From the NCBI GenBank assembly GCA_016124315.1, contig WGNW01000010.1, positions 1 through 64,000 on the forward strand: a DNA stretch of 64,000 bases, written 5' to 3'. The DNA is from Alphaproteobacteria bacterium. GTDB taxonomy: Bacteria; Pseudomonadota; Alphaproteobacteria; SMXS01. The notes under the pieces were generated by a model. The model did no database searches. It saw nothing but the letters and a program-made list of their open reading frames with translations, and was not told the DNA's origin. Each line of letters starts with the position of its first letter. The stretch's first letter is position 1. Made by a program: the position numbers and the translations under genes. Positions 47,012 to 55,765 of this stretch are shown piece by piece.

Positions 47012-47269
47012 TCAAGTGCTAAAGCCCACCCGCAACTCCATCATCACCTCCTCACAGAAGGGCTTGATAAGGGCGCGCTCGGCGCGCAGGCGGTCCTGCA
47101 GCTCAGGGTGGCGGCTGAACTGCCATATGCCATTGGCCAGCGCGCTCTGCAGCTCGGCCATGGAGAAGGGCTCGTCGTCGGCGGGGGCGTGGAAGTCATA
47201 GGGGTCGCTCTGGACCGCATGGTCCGTGAGGCTGAGGCCGGCGAGGCGGCCGTCGTCGGTGCTATCCAT
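47012..47269 (-). CDS. Small hypothetical protein
   Basis: An 85-residue acidic protein with no recognised domain: an N-terminal DSTDDGRLAGLSLTDHAVQ, a middle DPYDFHAPADDEPFSMAEL and a helical C-terminal half (HPELQDRLRAERALIKPF). Composition is GC-rich, so it belongs to the host chromosome, not to the island next to it. The sequence looks protein-like (good codon-position bias, no repeats), but it is short and unproven. It is read in the same direction as the NTPase gene, 127 bases upstream of it. Confidence 0.5.
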   Translation of the reverse strand: MDSTDDGRLAGLSLTDHAVQSDPYDFHAPADDEPFSMAELQSALANGIWQFSRHPELQDRLRAERALIKPFCEEVMMELRVGFST

Positions 47270-47289
47270 CTGCTGCTACCTGTTACGCA

Positions 47290-47326
47290 TTCCCCTGCCG
47301 CGCATGCTGAGCGATGCGCGAGGGAA
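47290..47326. other. Hairpin between the small gene and the enoyl-CoA hydratase
   Basis: Two-part stem: outer TTCCC/GGGAA and inner GCGCAT/ATGCGC with an 8-base loop, in the 113-base divergent gap between 47269 and 47383. It is not followed by a T tract on either strand, so it is more likely an RNA structure or binding site than a terminator. Confidence 0.4.
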
Positions 47327-47382
47327 CAGTGTGCCACCGCCGATGCCTGCTATGCTACCTGTCACGAAAAGCAGGAGCACCC

Positions 47383-48174
47383 ATGAGCGACACCGGCATC
47401 ATCCTCTACGACGTGGCCGACCGGGTGGCCACCATCACCCTCAACCGGCCCGACAAGCTGAACGCCTGGAGCCCGGAGATGGAGGCCGCCTTCCGCGCCG
47501 CCGTGGAGCGGGCGGCGGCCGACGACGCGGCGCGGGCGATCGTCGTCACCGGCGCGGGCAAGGGTTTCTGCGCCGGCGCGGACCTGGCGCCCGGGCCGGA
47601 CGGCAAGCCGCGCCCGCGGGTGCAGCCGCCGTTCTCGGCCGACGATTTCGGCCAGCGCTATTCCTACCTGCTGGGCGTGGCCAAGCCGGTGGTTGCCGCG
47701 ATCAACGGCGCGGCGGCGGGCGTCGGCCTGTGCCTCGCGCTCTACTGCGACATGCGCTTCATGGCCGAGGGCGCCAAGCTGACCACCGCCTTCGTGCGCC
47801 GCGGCCTGATCGCCGAGCACGGCAGCGCCTGGATGCTGCCGCGGCTGATCGGCGCCATGAACGCCATGGACCTGCTGCTGTCGGGCAGGGTGGTGGAAGC
47901 CGCCGAGGCCGAGGCGATGGGACTGGTCAGAGCGCTGCCCCGCGAGGGCTTCGCCGAGGCGGTGCACGCGCGGGCGGCCGAGCTGGCCGAGCTGTCGTCG
48001 CCGCGCGCGATGGCGATCATCAAGCGGCAGGTGTGGCACGGCCTCAGCCAGAGCCTGGCGGCCGCGACCCAGACGTCCAACGAGGAGCAGATGAAGTGCT
48101 TCGCCACCGAGGACTACGCCGAGGGCGTCGCCTCGTTCCGCGAGAAGCGCAAGCCGGCGTTTACCGGGAGGTAG
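47383..48174 (+). CDS. Enoyl-CoA hydratase/isomerase-family protein
   Basis: A 263-residue crotonase-fold protein. ATITLNRPDKLNAWSPEME and VVTGAGKGFCAGADL form the first oxyanion-hole strand; VAAINGAAAGVGLCLALYCDMRFMAEGAKLTTAFVRRGL the second. The residues aligned with the two catalytic glutamates of true hydratases include R-R-G-L-I-A-E-H, so one Glu is present and the other is uncertain; the enzyme may be an isomerase. AGGAG lies 7 bases before the ATG. It lies between the AT-rich island and REP block C. Confidence 0.9.
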   Translation: MSDTGIILYDVADRVATITLNRPDKLNAWSPEMEAAFRAAVERAAADDAARAIVVTGAGKGFCAGADLAPGPDGKPRPRVQPPFSADDFGQRYSYLLGVAKPVVAAINGAAAGVGLCLALYCDMRFMAEGAKLTTAFVRRGLIAEHGSAWMLPRLIGAMNAMDLLLSGRVVEAAEAEAMGLVRALPREGFAEAVHARAAELAELSSPRAMAIIKRQVWHGLSQSLAAATQTSNEEQMKCFATEDYAEGVASFREKRKPAFTGR

Positions 48175-48196
48175 GGGCGGACGCCCCCATCCCCGC

Positions 48197-48297
48197 CGTC
48201 CTTGCGAGGAGGCGCAGCCGACGAAGCAACCCAGGGGCCACCGCACCAGCCCTGCGGCCCTGGATTGCCCCGCCCCTGCGGGGCTCGCAATGACGGT
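48197..48297. repeat. REP-like repeat block C
   Basis: Two inverted units (48197-48237 and 48260-48297) of the same family as blocks A and B, with arms CCTTGCGAGGAGGCGC and CCCCTGCGGGGCTCGCAATGACGG. The pair lies between the enoyl-CoA hydratase stop and the GIY-YIG stop, so it may also act as a bidirectional transcript end. Confidence 0.82.
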
Positions 48298-48338
48298 CGA
48301 GGAAACGGCCTCACCCTTCAGCGCGCGGGAAGGTCGGC

Positions 48339-48626
48339 TCAGGCGAGCTGGTCGTACAGATCCCGCCATTGCGGGTTCGCCGCCTCGATCAGGGCCAGCT
48401 TGCGGGCGCGCGAGCCGGCCTTGATCTGCTTCTCGCGGGCGATCGCCTCAGTCATCCCGACGTGGAACTCGTACCAGACCAGCAGCGTACAGCCGTACCG
48501 GCGGGTGAAGCCGGGCAGCACACCCTCGCGGTGCTGCCATGCCCGCTGTGCGAGGTGGGACGTCACGCCGGTGTAGAGCGTGCCGTTGCGCCGGCTGGCC
48601 ATGATGTAGACGGCAGGCTGCTTCAA
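48339..48626 (-). CDS. Small GIY-YIG nuclease-family protein
   Basis: A 95-residue GIY-YIG protein of the UPF0213/YhbQ-like size. The motif reads VYIMASRRNGTLYTGVTSHLAQRAWQH, with Y-I-M for GIY and L-Y-T-G for YIG, the R of A-Q-R, and the metal-ligand Glu expected around E-F-H-V-G-M-T-E-A-I-A-R-E-K. The start is TTG at 48626, supported by AAGGAGG 7 bases upstream. The gene is enclosed by REP blocks C and D, an arrangement that may be meaningful. Target unknown. Confidence 0.88.
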   Translation of the reverse strand: MKQPAVYIMASRRNGTLYTGVTSHLAQRAWQHREGVLPGFTRRYGCTLLVWYEFHVGMTEAIAREKQIKAGSRARKLALIEAANPQWRDLYDQLA

Positions 48627-48669
48627 TGGCGGGCCTCCTTCGGCCGCAGGCTACCACAGGAATTATGCC

Positions 48670-48906
48670 CGTCGTTGCGAGGAGGCAAAGCCGGCGTAGC
48701 AACCCGGAGGGCAACATCAAACAGCCTGAACCCACGGCGCTGGATTGCCGCGCCCCCTACGGGGGCTCGCAATGACGACCGGAAAACACCCCCTCCCCGT
48801 CCTTGCGAGGAGGCGCAGCCGACGAAGCAACCCAGGGGCCACCTGGACCGGCCTTAGCCCCGTGGCCCTGGATTGCCGCGCCCCCTGCGGGGGCTCGCAA
48901 TGACGA
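48670..48906. repeat. REP-like repeat block D
   Basis: Four units (48670-48710, 48740-48779, 48798-48838, 48868-48906) alternating in orientation, of the same family as blocks A-C. The first is the most diverged (GTCGTTGCGAGGAGGCAAAGCCGGCG). The block fills the 307-base gap between the GIY-YIG start and the grpE stop. Confidence 0.85.
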
Positions 48907-48933
48907 TCAGCGGACGGCCGGGGCCGCCCGGGA

Positions 48934-49515
48934 TCACTTTCCCGGGGCGGCGCTGGCGGGGGCCTTGGTCACGCCGACCATAGCCGGGCGCAGCAGGCGG
49001 TCGCCGATGGTGTAGCCCACCTGCAGCACCTGGTTGACGGTGCCGTGGGGCTGCCCGGCGTCCTCCACCTCGAACATCGCCTGGTGGAGGTTGTGGTCGA
49101 ACTTCTCGCCGTGGGGGCGGACCTCCCTGACGCCGTGGCGCTCCAGCACCGCCGCCAGCTCGCGCCCGGTGATCTGCACGCCCTGCACCAGGCTGCCGAA
49201 CGCCGGATCTCCCTCGGCGCCCTCGGGCAGCGCGTCGAGCGCGCGGCCCAGATTGTCGGCCACGGAGAGCAGGTCGCGGGCGAAGCCGGTGATGGCGTAT
49301 TTGCGGGCATCGTCGGCGTCCTTCTGGGCGCGGCGGCGCACGTTCTCGGTCTCCGCCACGGCGCGCAGCAGCTTGTCCTTCAGGGCGGCGATCTCGAGCT
49401 CGGCCTCGGCGAGCCTCGCGTCGGCCTCCAGCGCCTCCGGGTGCTCGGCGCGGCCCTCCTCGCGGGCGGCCTCGTCGGCGTCGGTTTCCGGGGTGTGCTT
49501 GGGTTCGTTGTCCAT
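48934..49515 (-). CDS. grpE: GrpE, nucleotide exchange factor of DnaK
   Basis: A 193-residue GrpE. The acidic N-terminal coiled coil (EALEADARLAEAELEIAALKDKLLRAVAETENVRRRAQKD) leads to the conserved beta domain ending PHGEKFDHNLHQAMFEVEDAGQPHGTVNQVLQVGYTIGDRLLRPAMVGV. It releases ADP from DnaK. The ATG at 49515 has GAGGA 5 bases upstream; the preceding ATG at 49518 is too close. It lies 7 bases after hrcA and is probably co-transcribed. Confidence 0.95.
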   Translation of the reverse strand: MDNEPKHTPETDADEAAREEGRAEHPEALEADARLAEAELEIAALKDKLLRAVAETENVRRRAQKDADDARKYAITGFARDLLSVADNLGRALDALPEGAEGDPAFGSLVQGVQITGRELAAVLERHGVREVRPHGEKFDHNLHQAMFEVEDAGQPHGTVNQVLQVGYTIGDRLLRPAMVGVTKAPASAAPGK

Positions 49516-49522
49516 CATGTCC

Positions 49523-50563
49523 TCAACTCAGCAGGCGGCCGACCACGCGGGCCGTGTAGTCGACCATGGGCACGATCCGGGCGTAGTTGATCCGTGTGGG
49601 ACCGATCACGCCCAGAATGCCGATGACGTTGCGTTTCTCGTTGGCGTAAGGGGCCAGGATGAGCGACGAGCCCGACAGGCTGAACAGCTGGTTCTCCGAG
49701 CCGATGAACACGCGCACACCCTCGGCTTCCTTCGCCAGGTCCAGCAAATGGATGAACTCGCGCTTGTTTTCAAGGTCTTCCAGCAGCCGGCGGATACGCT
49801 CCAGGTCCTCGGCCGCCTGCAGGTTCTCCAGCAGGTTGCCCTGGCCGCGCACGATCAGCGTCTGTTCGCCGTCCACCGGGCCGGTCCAGATGGCGAGCCC
49901 ATCCTCCACCACCTTGCCCGACAGCTCGTCCAGTTCCGCCTGGTGCAGCGCCAGTTCGGAGTGGATCAGATCCTTGGCCTCGTCGATGGTGCGGCCGTTG
50001 AGCCGGGCGTTCAGGTAGTTGCTGGCACGGCTCAGGGTGGAGGGCATCATGTCGACGGGCACCTCCATGATGCGGTTCTCCACCTGGCCGTCCTCGGTCA
50101 CCAGCACGGCGAGCGCCCGGCCCGGATTGAGGCTGACGAACTCGATGTGGCGGATCGCCGCGTTGAACTTGGGCGCCAGCACCAGGCCGGCGGCGTGGGA
50201 GAGGCCCGACAGCAGCGCCGAGGCCTGCTGCAGCACGCCGTCGAGGGTCTGGCCGCCGGCGGCCACCCGGCCCTCGATGGCGTTGCGCTCCTCGGTGCTG
50301 AGGTTGCCGATCTCCAGCAGGCCGTCGACGAAGATGCGCAGGCCGCGCTCGGTCGGCATCCGGCCGGCCGAGGTGTGCGGCGCATAGAGCAGCCCGGCGT
50401 CCTCCAGGTCGGCCATGACGTTGCGGATGCTGGCCGACGACAGGTTGAGCCCCAATCGCTGGACGAGCGTGCGCGAGGCGACCGGCTCGCCGGTCTCCAG
50501 GTAGGCCTCGACGATGCCGCGGAGGATCATCCGCGTGCGCTCGTTGAAATCCTCGATCATCAT
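49523..50563 (-). CDS. hrcA: Heat-shock repressor HrcA
   Basis: A 346-residue HrcA. The N-terminal winged helix (MILRGIVEAYLETGEPVASRTLVQRLGLNLSSASIRNVMADLEDAGLL) is followed by the sensing domain with SAGRMPTERGLRIFVDGLLE and a C-terminal GVIGPTRINYARIVPMVDYTARVVGRLLS. HrcA represses chaperone operons by binding CIRCE, but no CIRCE element is visible upstream of this operon (50564-50675). It is divergent from rph. Identification is certain. Confidence 0.95.
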   Translation of the reverse strand: MMIEDFNERTRMILRGIVEAYLETGEPVASRTLVQRLGLNLSSASIRNVMADLEDAGLLYAPHTSAGRMPTERGLRIFVDGLLEIGNLSTEERNAIEGRVAAGGQTLDGVLQQASALLSGLSHAAGLVLAPKFNAAIRHIEFVSLNPGRALAVLVTEDGQVENRIMEVPVDMMPSTLSRASNYLNARLNGRTIDEAKDLIHSELALHQAELDELSGKVVEDGLAIWTGPVDGEQTLIVRGQGNLLENLQAAEDLERIRRLLEDLENKREFIHLLDLAKEAEGVRVFIGSENQLFSLSGSSLILAPYANEKRNVIGILGVIGPTRINYARIVPMVDYTARVVGRLLS

Positions 50564-50675
50564 GCCCGACTATATGTGAAAGGAGGGCGACCGCGTCAAC
50601 GCGGCGTGCCGGGGGTGGACGCCGCCCGCCCCAGGGAATAGAACCCAGCCAGCCAATCCGACAGGGGAAAACCAC

Positions 50676-51395
50676 ATGCGTCCATCCGGCCGATCCGCCG
50701 ACGAACTGCGCCCCATCTCCCTCGAACCGGGCTTCTCGGCCTATGCGGAAGGCTCGTGCCTCGCCCGATTCGGAGGCACCCACGTGCTGTGCACCGCCAC
50801 GCTCGACGAAGGCGTGCCCGGCTTCCTGCGCGGCCAGGGCCGCGGCTGGGTGACCGCCGAGTACGGCATGCTGCCGCGCTCGACCCATTCCCGGTCGTCC
50901 CGCGAGGCGGCGCGCGGCAAGCAGTCGGGCCGCACCCAGGAGATCCAGCGCCTGATCGGCCGCAGCCTGCGGGCGGTGACCAACCTCCGGGGCCTGGGCG
51001 AGCGCCAGATCATCCTCGACTGCGACGTGCTGCAGGCCGACGGCGGCACCCGCACCGCCTCGGTCACCGGCGCCTACGTGGCGCTCTACCAGTGCCTGCA
51101 GAAGATGGCCACCGACGGCATGATCGACGGCGTGCCGCTGCGCGCCGAGGTGGCCGCGGTGTCGTGCGGCATCTTCAACGGCGTGCCCGTGCTCGACCTG
51201 GACTACGCCGAGGATTCGAAGGCCCAGGCCGACGCCAACTTCGTGCTCACCGGCAGCGGCGGCATCGTCGAGATCCAGGGCACCGCCGAGGACGAGCCGT
51301 TCGCCGAATCGGCGTTCCTCGAGCTGCTGGCGCTGGCCAAGCGCGGCATCGCCGAGCTGGTCGGCAAGCAGCGCCAGGCGCTCGGGCTCGACTGA
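50676..51395 (+). CDS. rph: Ribonuclease PH
   Basis: A 239-residue RNase PH, a phosphorolytic 3'-5' exonuclease that trims tRNA 3' ends. [45 protein letters not shown] and [43 protein letters not shown] are signature regions; the phosphate-site arginines lie in [16 protein letters not shown]. The stop codon shares one base with the rdgB start (TGATG). Length is normal and the gene order rph-rdgB-hemW is standard for Alphaproteobacteria. Confidence 0.97.
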   Translation: MRPSGRSADELRPISLEPGFSAYAEGSCLARFGGTHVLCTATLDEGVPGFLRGQGRGWVTAEYGMLPRSTHSRSSREAARGKQSGRTQEIQRLIGRSLRAVTNLRGLGERQIILDCDVLQADGGTRTASVTGAYVALYQCLQKMATDGMIDGVPLRAEVAAVSCGIFNGVPVLDLDYAEDSKAQADANFVLTGSGGIVEIQGTAEDEPFAESAFLELLALAKRGIAELVGKQRQALGLD

Positions 51396-51994
51396 TGGCG
51401 CGGCGCTTCGCCGGCGGCCGGCTGGTGGTCGCCTCCCACAATCCCGGCAAGGTGCGGGAGATCGGCGCGCTGCTCGCGCCGTTCGACGTGGAGGCGGTCT
51501 CGGCGGGCGAGCTCAACCTGCCCGAGCCGGAGGAGACCGGGACGACCTTCCGGGCCAACGCCGAGCTGAAGGCGCTGGCGGCGGCGCGCGGCGCCGCCCT
51601 GCCGGCGCTGGCCGACGATTCGGGCCTGTGCGTCGCGGCGCTGGACGGCGATCCCGGCATCTACTCGGCCCGCTGGGCGGGCCCCGGGAAGGACTTCGCC
51701 GTGGCCATGGCGAAGGTCCACGAGCTGCTGGAGGCGAGCGGCAGCGACGACCGGCGCGCCTGGTTCACCTGCGCCCTGTCGCTGGCCTGGCCCGACGGCC
51801 ACGTGGAGACCTTCGAGGGGCACGTCCACGGCACGCTGGTGTGGCCGCCGCGGGGCGGGCGCGGCTTCGGCTACGACCCGGTCTTCCGGGCCGACGGCCA
51901 CGACATCACCTTCGGCGAGATGGACCCGGACGCCAAGCACGCCATCAGCCACCGGGCGGCGGCCTTCCGGCAACTGATCGATGCCTGCTTCTGA
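51395..51994 (+). CDS. rdgB: Non-canonical purine NTP pyrophosphatase RdgB/HAM1
   Basis: A 199-residue house-cleaning enzyme that hydrolyses ITP, dITP and XTP to monophosphates. [17 protein letters not shown] is the nucleotide-binding N-terminus, [25 protein letters not shown] includes the catalytic Asp residues, and [20 protein letters not shown] with [14 protein letters not shown] closes the site. The start overlaps rph by 1 base and the end overlaps hemW by 14 bases, so the three genes are one operon. Confidence 0.96.
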   Translation: MARRFAGGRLVVASHNPGKVREIGALLAPFDVEAVSAGELNLPEPEETGTTFRANAELKALAAARGAALPALADDSGLCVAALDGDPGIYSARWAGPGKDFAVAMAKVHELLEASGSDDRRAWFTCALSLAWPDGHVETFEGHVHGTLVWPPRGGRGFGYDPVFRADGHDITFGEMDPDAKHAISHRAAAFRQLIDACF

Positions 51995-53144
51995 GCCGGG
52001 ATTCGCGGTCTACGTCCACTGGCCGTTCTGCCTGCAGAAATGCCCCTATTGCGACTTCAACAGCCATGTCCGCGAGCAGGTGGACCAGGGCCGCTGGCGC
52101 GCCGCCCTTTTGCGCGAGATCGACCACTGGGCGGCGCTGACGCCGGGCCGCCGCGTCGCCAGCGTGTTCTTCGGCGGCGGCACCCCGTCGCTGATGGCGC
52201 CGGAGACGGTGGCCGCGGTGATCGAGCGCATCGGCGCGCGCTGGGGCTATGACCGGACGCCTGAGATCACCCTGGAGGCCAACCCCACCAGCGTCGAGGC
52301 CGGCCGCTTCGCCGCCTATGCCCGCGCTGGCGTCAACCGGGTGTCGCTGGGCGTGCAGGCGCTCGACGACGCCGACCTGAAGGCGCTGGGGCGCGGCCAC
52401 AGCGTCGCCCAGGCGCTGGATGCGGTGGCGCTGGCGCGCGATACCTTCCCGCGCTACAGCTTCGACCTGATCTATGCCCACCCCGGCCAGACCGTCGCCG
52501 CCTGGCAGGACGAACTGGCCCGGGCCCTCGCCATGGCGGGCGACCACCTGTCGCTCTACCAGCTCACCATCGAGGAAGGCACCGGCTTCCACGCCGCCTG
52601 GCGCGAGGGCCGGCTGGTGCTGCCCGACGAGGACACCGCCGCCGAGCTCTACGAGACCACCCAGGCCATGGCCGAAGCGGCCGGCCTGCCGGCCTACGAG
52701 ATTTCCAACCACGCGAGGCCGGGCGGCGAGAGCCAGCACAACATGACCTACTGGCGCTACGGCGAGTATGCCGGCATCGGCCCCGGCGCCCATGGCCGCC
52801 TCAGACTCGGCGGCGCACTCCACGCCACCGCCCAGCGTCGCAAGCCCGAGACCTGGCTGTCGCTGGCGGAGGCGCAGGGCCACGGCTCGGAGCTGACGAC
52901 GCCGCTCTCCCCGCAGGACATGGCGGGCGAGATGCTCATGATGGGCCTGCGCACGTCCGAAGGCGTCGATCTGGACAGGCTGGAGGCGCTGAACGGCGCG
53001 CCGGTGGAGGACGCCGTCGCCTCACCCGCCGCGCTGCGCCTGATGCTGGAGGAAGGGCTGTTACGCCGGGACGGCGGCTTCCTCAGGGCGACCGCCCAGG
53101 GCCGCCCGGTGCTCAACGCCGTCATCCGCCAGCTGCTGCGCTGA
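51981..53144 (+). CDS. hemW: HemW, radical-SAM haem chaperone
   Basis: A 387-residue radical-SAM protein related to HemN. The cluster-binding cysteines are C17, C21 and C24 in [15 protein letters not shown], and the [11 protein letters not shown] motif follows. HemN-type oxidases need an extra N-terminal Cys pattern, whereas the short [11 protein letters not shown] form is typical of HemW, which transfers haem and has no oxidase activity. The 3' end overlaps the convergent NRPS-like gene by 84 bases. Confidence 0.94.
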   Translation: MPASEPGFAVYVHWPFCLQKCPYCDFNSHVREQVDQGRWRAALLREIDHWAALTPGRRVASVFFGGGTPSLMAPETVAAVIERIGARWGYDRTPEITLEANPTSVEAGRFAAYARAGVNRVSLGVQALDDADLKALGRGHSVAQALDAVALARDTFPRYSFDLIYAHPGQTVAAWQDELARALAMAGDHLSLYQLTIEEGTGFHAAWREGRLVLPDEDTAAELYETTQAMAEAAGLPAYEISNHARPGGESQHNMTYWRYGEYAGIGPGAHGRLRLGGALHATAQRRKPETWLSLAEAQGHGSELTTPLSPQDMAGEMLMMGLRTSEGVDLDRLEALNGAPVEDAVASPAALRLMLEEGLLRRDGGFLRATAQGRPVLNAVIRQLLR

Positions 53145-55694
53145 ACGGCCGGGCCGCAGCCGCGACGGCCAGCCTGTCAGGCAGCGCGCGACGGCGGCGA
53201 CGGGACCCGCCTCCAGCACAACGCTCATGTGGTCGCCCTCGATCAGGTGCTCTTCCACGGGGCCGGTCAGCAGCTCGGCCCAGCGGTCCAGATTGACCTG
53301 GCGCGGCAGCGGGTCGAAATGCCCGCTGGTGGTGCTGCGGAACACCATGGCCGGTCCCGCATAGGGCGCCGGCACGTAGCCCATGCGCGCGGCGACGCAG
53401 CGCTGAAAGATCCGGTGGTCGTGGCTCAGGCTCTCCGATGGCGTGGCCGGGACATGGAGCGCGAGCTTGAGCTTGCGCCGCATGCGCTTCGCCTTTTCCC
53501 GCCAGTTCCGGCGCGCGAAACGCCCCGCCCGGTCGAGCAGCAGCCGCGCCTCGTCGCGCCAGGGCCGCCGGCCGGCGAAATGGCTTTCGATCAGCACCAG
53601 CAGGGCGACCTCTTCGCCCCGCCGCCGCAGCCGCTGGGCGGTCTCCAGGGCCAGCAGGCCGCCGAAGGAATGGCCGCCGAGCACGTAGGGGCCGGGCCCC
53701 TCGGCGAGGACCTGTCCCTCCAGATGCTCGGCCATGCTTTCGAGGCGGCCGTGGATGCCGGTGCCGAACAGCAGCGGCGAGATTTGCAGCTGGCGCCACG
53801 GCGCGCCGCCGCTCATGGCATCGCCGATGGCGTCGGGAATCTTCAGCATGTTCCAGGGCTGGCCGATGACGAAGGTCCGCGCGCCGATCGGCCGCGACGG
53901 TCCGGCCGAACCGCGGTCCTCGATCAGCGCCGCGAGGCCGCGGACGGTGGTGGGTTCGGCCACGTCGTCGACCGACAATTGCAGGCCGAAACGGCTCTCG
54001 ACCTCCAGCACCAGTTCCAGGATCGACATGGAATCGCCGCCCAGCGCCCGGTACTCGTCGTCGAGGCCGATGTCGCGCCGCTGCAGGACGGTCTGCCATA
54101 CCTCCAGCAGCACCCGCTGCACGGCCGTCTCCGGCGCCGGACCGCCGATGGCCGGCATCGAGCCGGCTGCCGCGGCCTCCAGCAGGGCATGCCGGTCCAC
54201 CTTGCCCGTCGCCTTGAGGGGAAATGCATCGAAGACGTGGATTGCGCCAGGCACCATATAGTCGGGCAGCCGGCCCGCCGCCATCTCCCGCAGCGCCGGA
54301 CCGGACAGCCGCGCGCCGCGGACGAAGCCCACCAGTTCCCGCGTGCCGAAGCTGGTCTCGCGCGGCAGCACGACCGCCTCCTCCACGCCGGGCAAGCTGG
54401 CCAGCACAACGGCGACGCCGGTGGGCTCGACGCGGTGGCCGCGCACCTTCACTTGCTCGTCCAGCCGGCCCAGGAACTCGATCGCGCCATCGGGCCGCGC
54501 CCTGCACAGGTCTCCGGTGCGGTAAAGCCGTCCGCCCGGCGACGCGGGGTCGGGCAGGAACCGCTCGCGTGTGAGGACCGGGTCGCCCAGATAGCCCAGG
54601 GCGACGGCGGGACCGCCGATCACCAGTTCTCCCTCGACGCCGGGTGCCACCGGACTCATCTCCGCGTCCACCACGGCGACCGTCCGGCCCCGCAGCGGCC
54701 GGCCGATGGGTATGCGGCCGGCGGCGACGTCCTCGGCGGTGATCTCGTGCCAGGTCGCCAGGGTGGTGGCCTCGGTCGGACCGTAACCGTTTACCAGCCG
54801 GCGCGGCGGCGCGCCGCCGTTCAGCACCCGTCCGACGGAGACCGGGTCGGCCGCCTCGCCGCCGATGACCACGGTGTCCACGGTGCGAAAGGCGTCGGGC
54901 CGGCGGCTTGTGATCGCGTTGAACAGCGAGGTGGTGAGCCACAGGCCGTCGATCCCCTTCCCCGCCAGGAAGTCCGCCATCGGGCCGGCCGAAAGCAGCA
55001 CCTCCCTGGGCACGCCCACAAGGCAGCCGCCGTGCAGCAGCGTCGCCCAGACCTCCAGGGTCGACGCGTCGAACGCGAAGGTGCTGGTCTGTGCGAACCG
55101 GTAGCCCGGCGGAACCTCGATGAAGGCGGCATCCTCGACCAGCCCCTCGATCCCGGCATGGGCCACGACGACGCCCTTGGGCGCGCCGGTCGAGCCCGAC
55201 GTGTAGCAGACATGGGCCGCGTCCCCCGGCCCGCCGCGCGGCGGCGGCGCGTTCGCCGGATGGTCGCGCAGGACCGACGGTTCGGCGAAGTCCCGCAGCC
55301 GTCGCAGGCCCTCGGGCTCGACGTCGTCCGGAAGATCGTCGCCCGCCAGCAGCAGGGCGGCCGAGCGCTGCGCCAGAACCTGGCGGGCGCGGCTCGCCGA
55401 ATGGCGCGTGTCGAGCGCCAGGTAGGCAGCGCCCGACTTGAGGATCGCCAGGCTGCCGAGCGCGAAGACGGCGGCGTCGCCCGCCGCCAGCGCGACGATG
55501 TCGCCGGGCCCGATGCCCAGGCCGATCAGGCGGTGTGCCAGCCGGTTGCTGAGGAACTCCAGTTCGGCGTAGGTGACGACATGGTCGGCCAGTTCGACGG
55601 CGGGGCGGTCGGGCCAGCACTGACAGCGGCGGGCAAAGACCTGCTCCACCCGCCAGCCGGACCCAGACCCGCTCAGTCCCGTGCTTTCAGCCAT
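53061..55694 (-). CDS. Stand-alone NRPS-like enzyme, A-T-TE
   Basis: An 877-residue enzyme with adenylation (about 15-500), carrier (about 520-600) and thioesterase (about 620-860) domains and no condensation domain. Adenylation motifs: YTSGSTGAPKGV (A3), FDASTLEVW (A4), NGYGPTEATT (A5), YRTGDLCRARPDG (A7). The phosphopantetheine Ser is S555 in LGGDSMS and the thioesterase nucleophile S676 in GGHSFGG. A-T-TE enzymes activate an amino or hydroxy acid and release or dimerise it (as in furanone- or quinone-type synthetases). By eye the pocket residues read D-A-L-W-V-G-G-T-L; no substrate is claimed. It faces against hemW with an 84-base overlap, so it looks inserted in a housekeeping run. Confidence 0.87.
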   Translation of the reverse strand: MAESTGLSGSGSGWRVEQVFARRCQCWPDRPAVELADHVVTYAELEFLSNRLAHRLIGLGIGPGDIVALAAGDAAVFALGSLAILKSGAAYLALDTRHSASRARQVLAQRSAALLLAGDDLPDDVEPEGLRRLRDFAEPSVLRDHPANAPPPRGGPGDAAHVCYTSGSTGAPKGVVVAHAGIEGLVEDAAFIEVPPGYRFAQTSTFAFDASTLEVWATLLHGGCLVGVPREVLLSAGPMADFLAGKGIDGLWLTTSLFNAITSRRPDAFRTVDTVVIGGEAADPVSVGRVLNGGAPPRRLVNGYGPTEATTLATWHEITAEDVAAGRIPIGRPLRGRTVAVVDAEMSPVAPGVEGELVIGGPAVALGYLGDPVLTRERFLPDPASPGGRLYRTGDLCRARPDGAIEFLGRLDEQVKVRGHRVEPTGVAVVLASLPGVEEAVVLPRETSFGTRELVGFVRGARLSGPALREMAAGRLPDYMVPGAIHVFDAFPLKATGKVDRHALLEAAAAGSMPAIGGPAPETAVQRVLLEVWQTVLQRRDIGLDDEYRALGGDSMSILELVLEVESRFGLQLSVDDVAEPTTVRGLAALIEDRGSAGPSRPIGARTFVIGQPWNMLKIPDAIGDAMSGGAPWRQLQISPLLFGTGIHGRLESMAEHLEGQVLAEGPGPYVLGGHSFGGLLALETAQRLRRRGEEVALLVLIESHFAGRRPWRDEARLLLDRAGRFARRNWREKAKRMRRKLKLALHVPATPSESLSHDHRIFQRCVAARMGYVPAPYAGPAMVFRSTTSGHFDPLPRQVNLDRWAELLTGPVEEHLIEGDHMSVVLEAGPVAAVARCLTGWPSRLRPGRSAQQLADDGVEHRAALGGRPEEAAVPA

Positions 55695-55765
55695 CCCGCC
55701 AGCCCCCTCGGCGTCGACCCGAGATTACTGCGGAACCCACGGAGCCGACAACCGCATCGACGGCC

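Noticed and set aside
42818..48906. Repeat blocks as a CRISPR array
   Set aside because: Units alternate in orientation, are imperfect palindromes and have irregular spacers; no cas genes are nearby.
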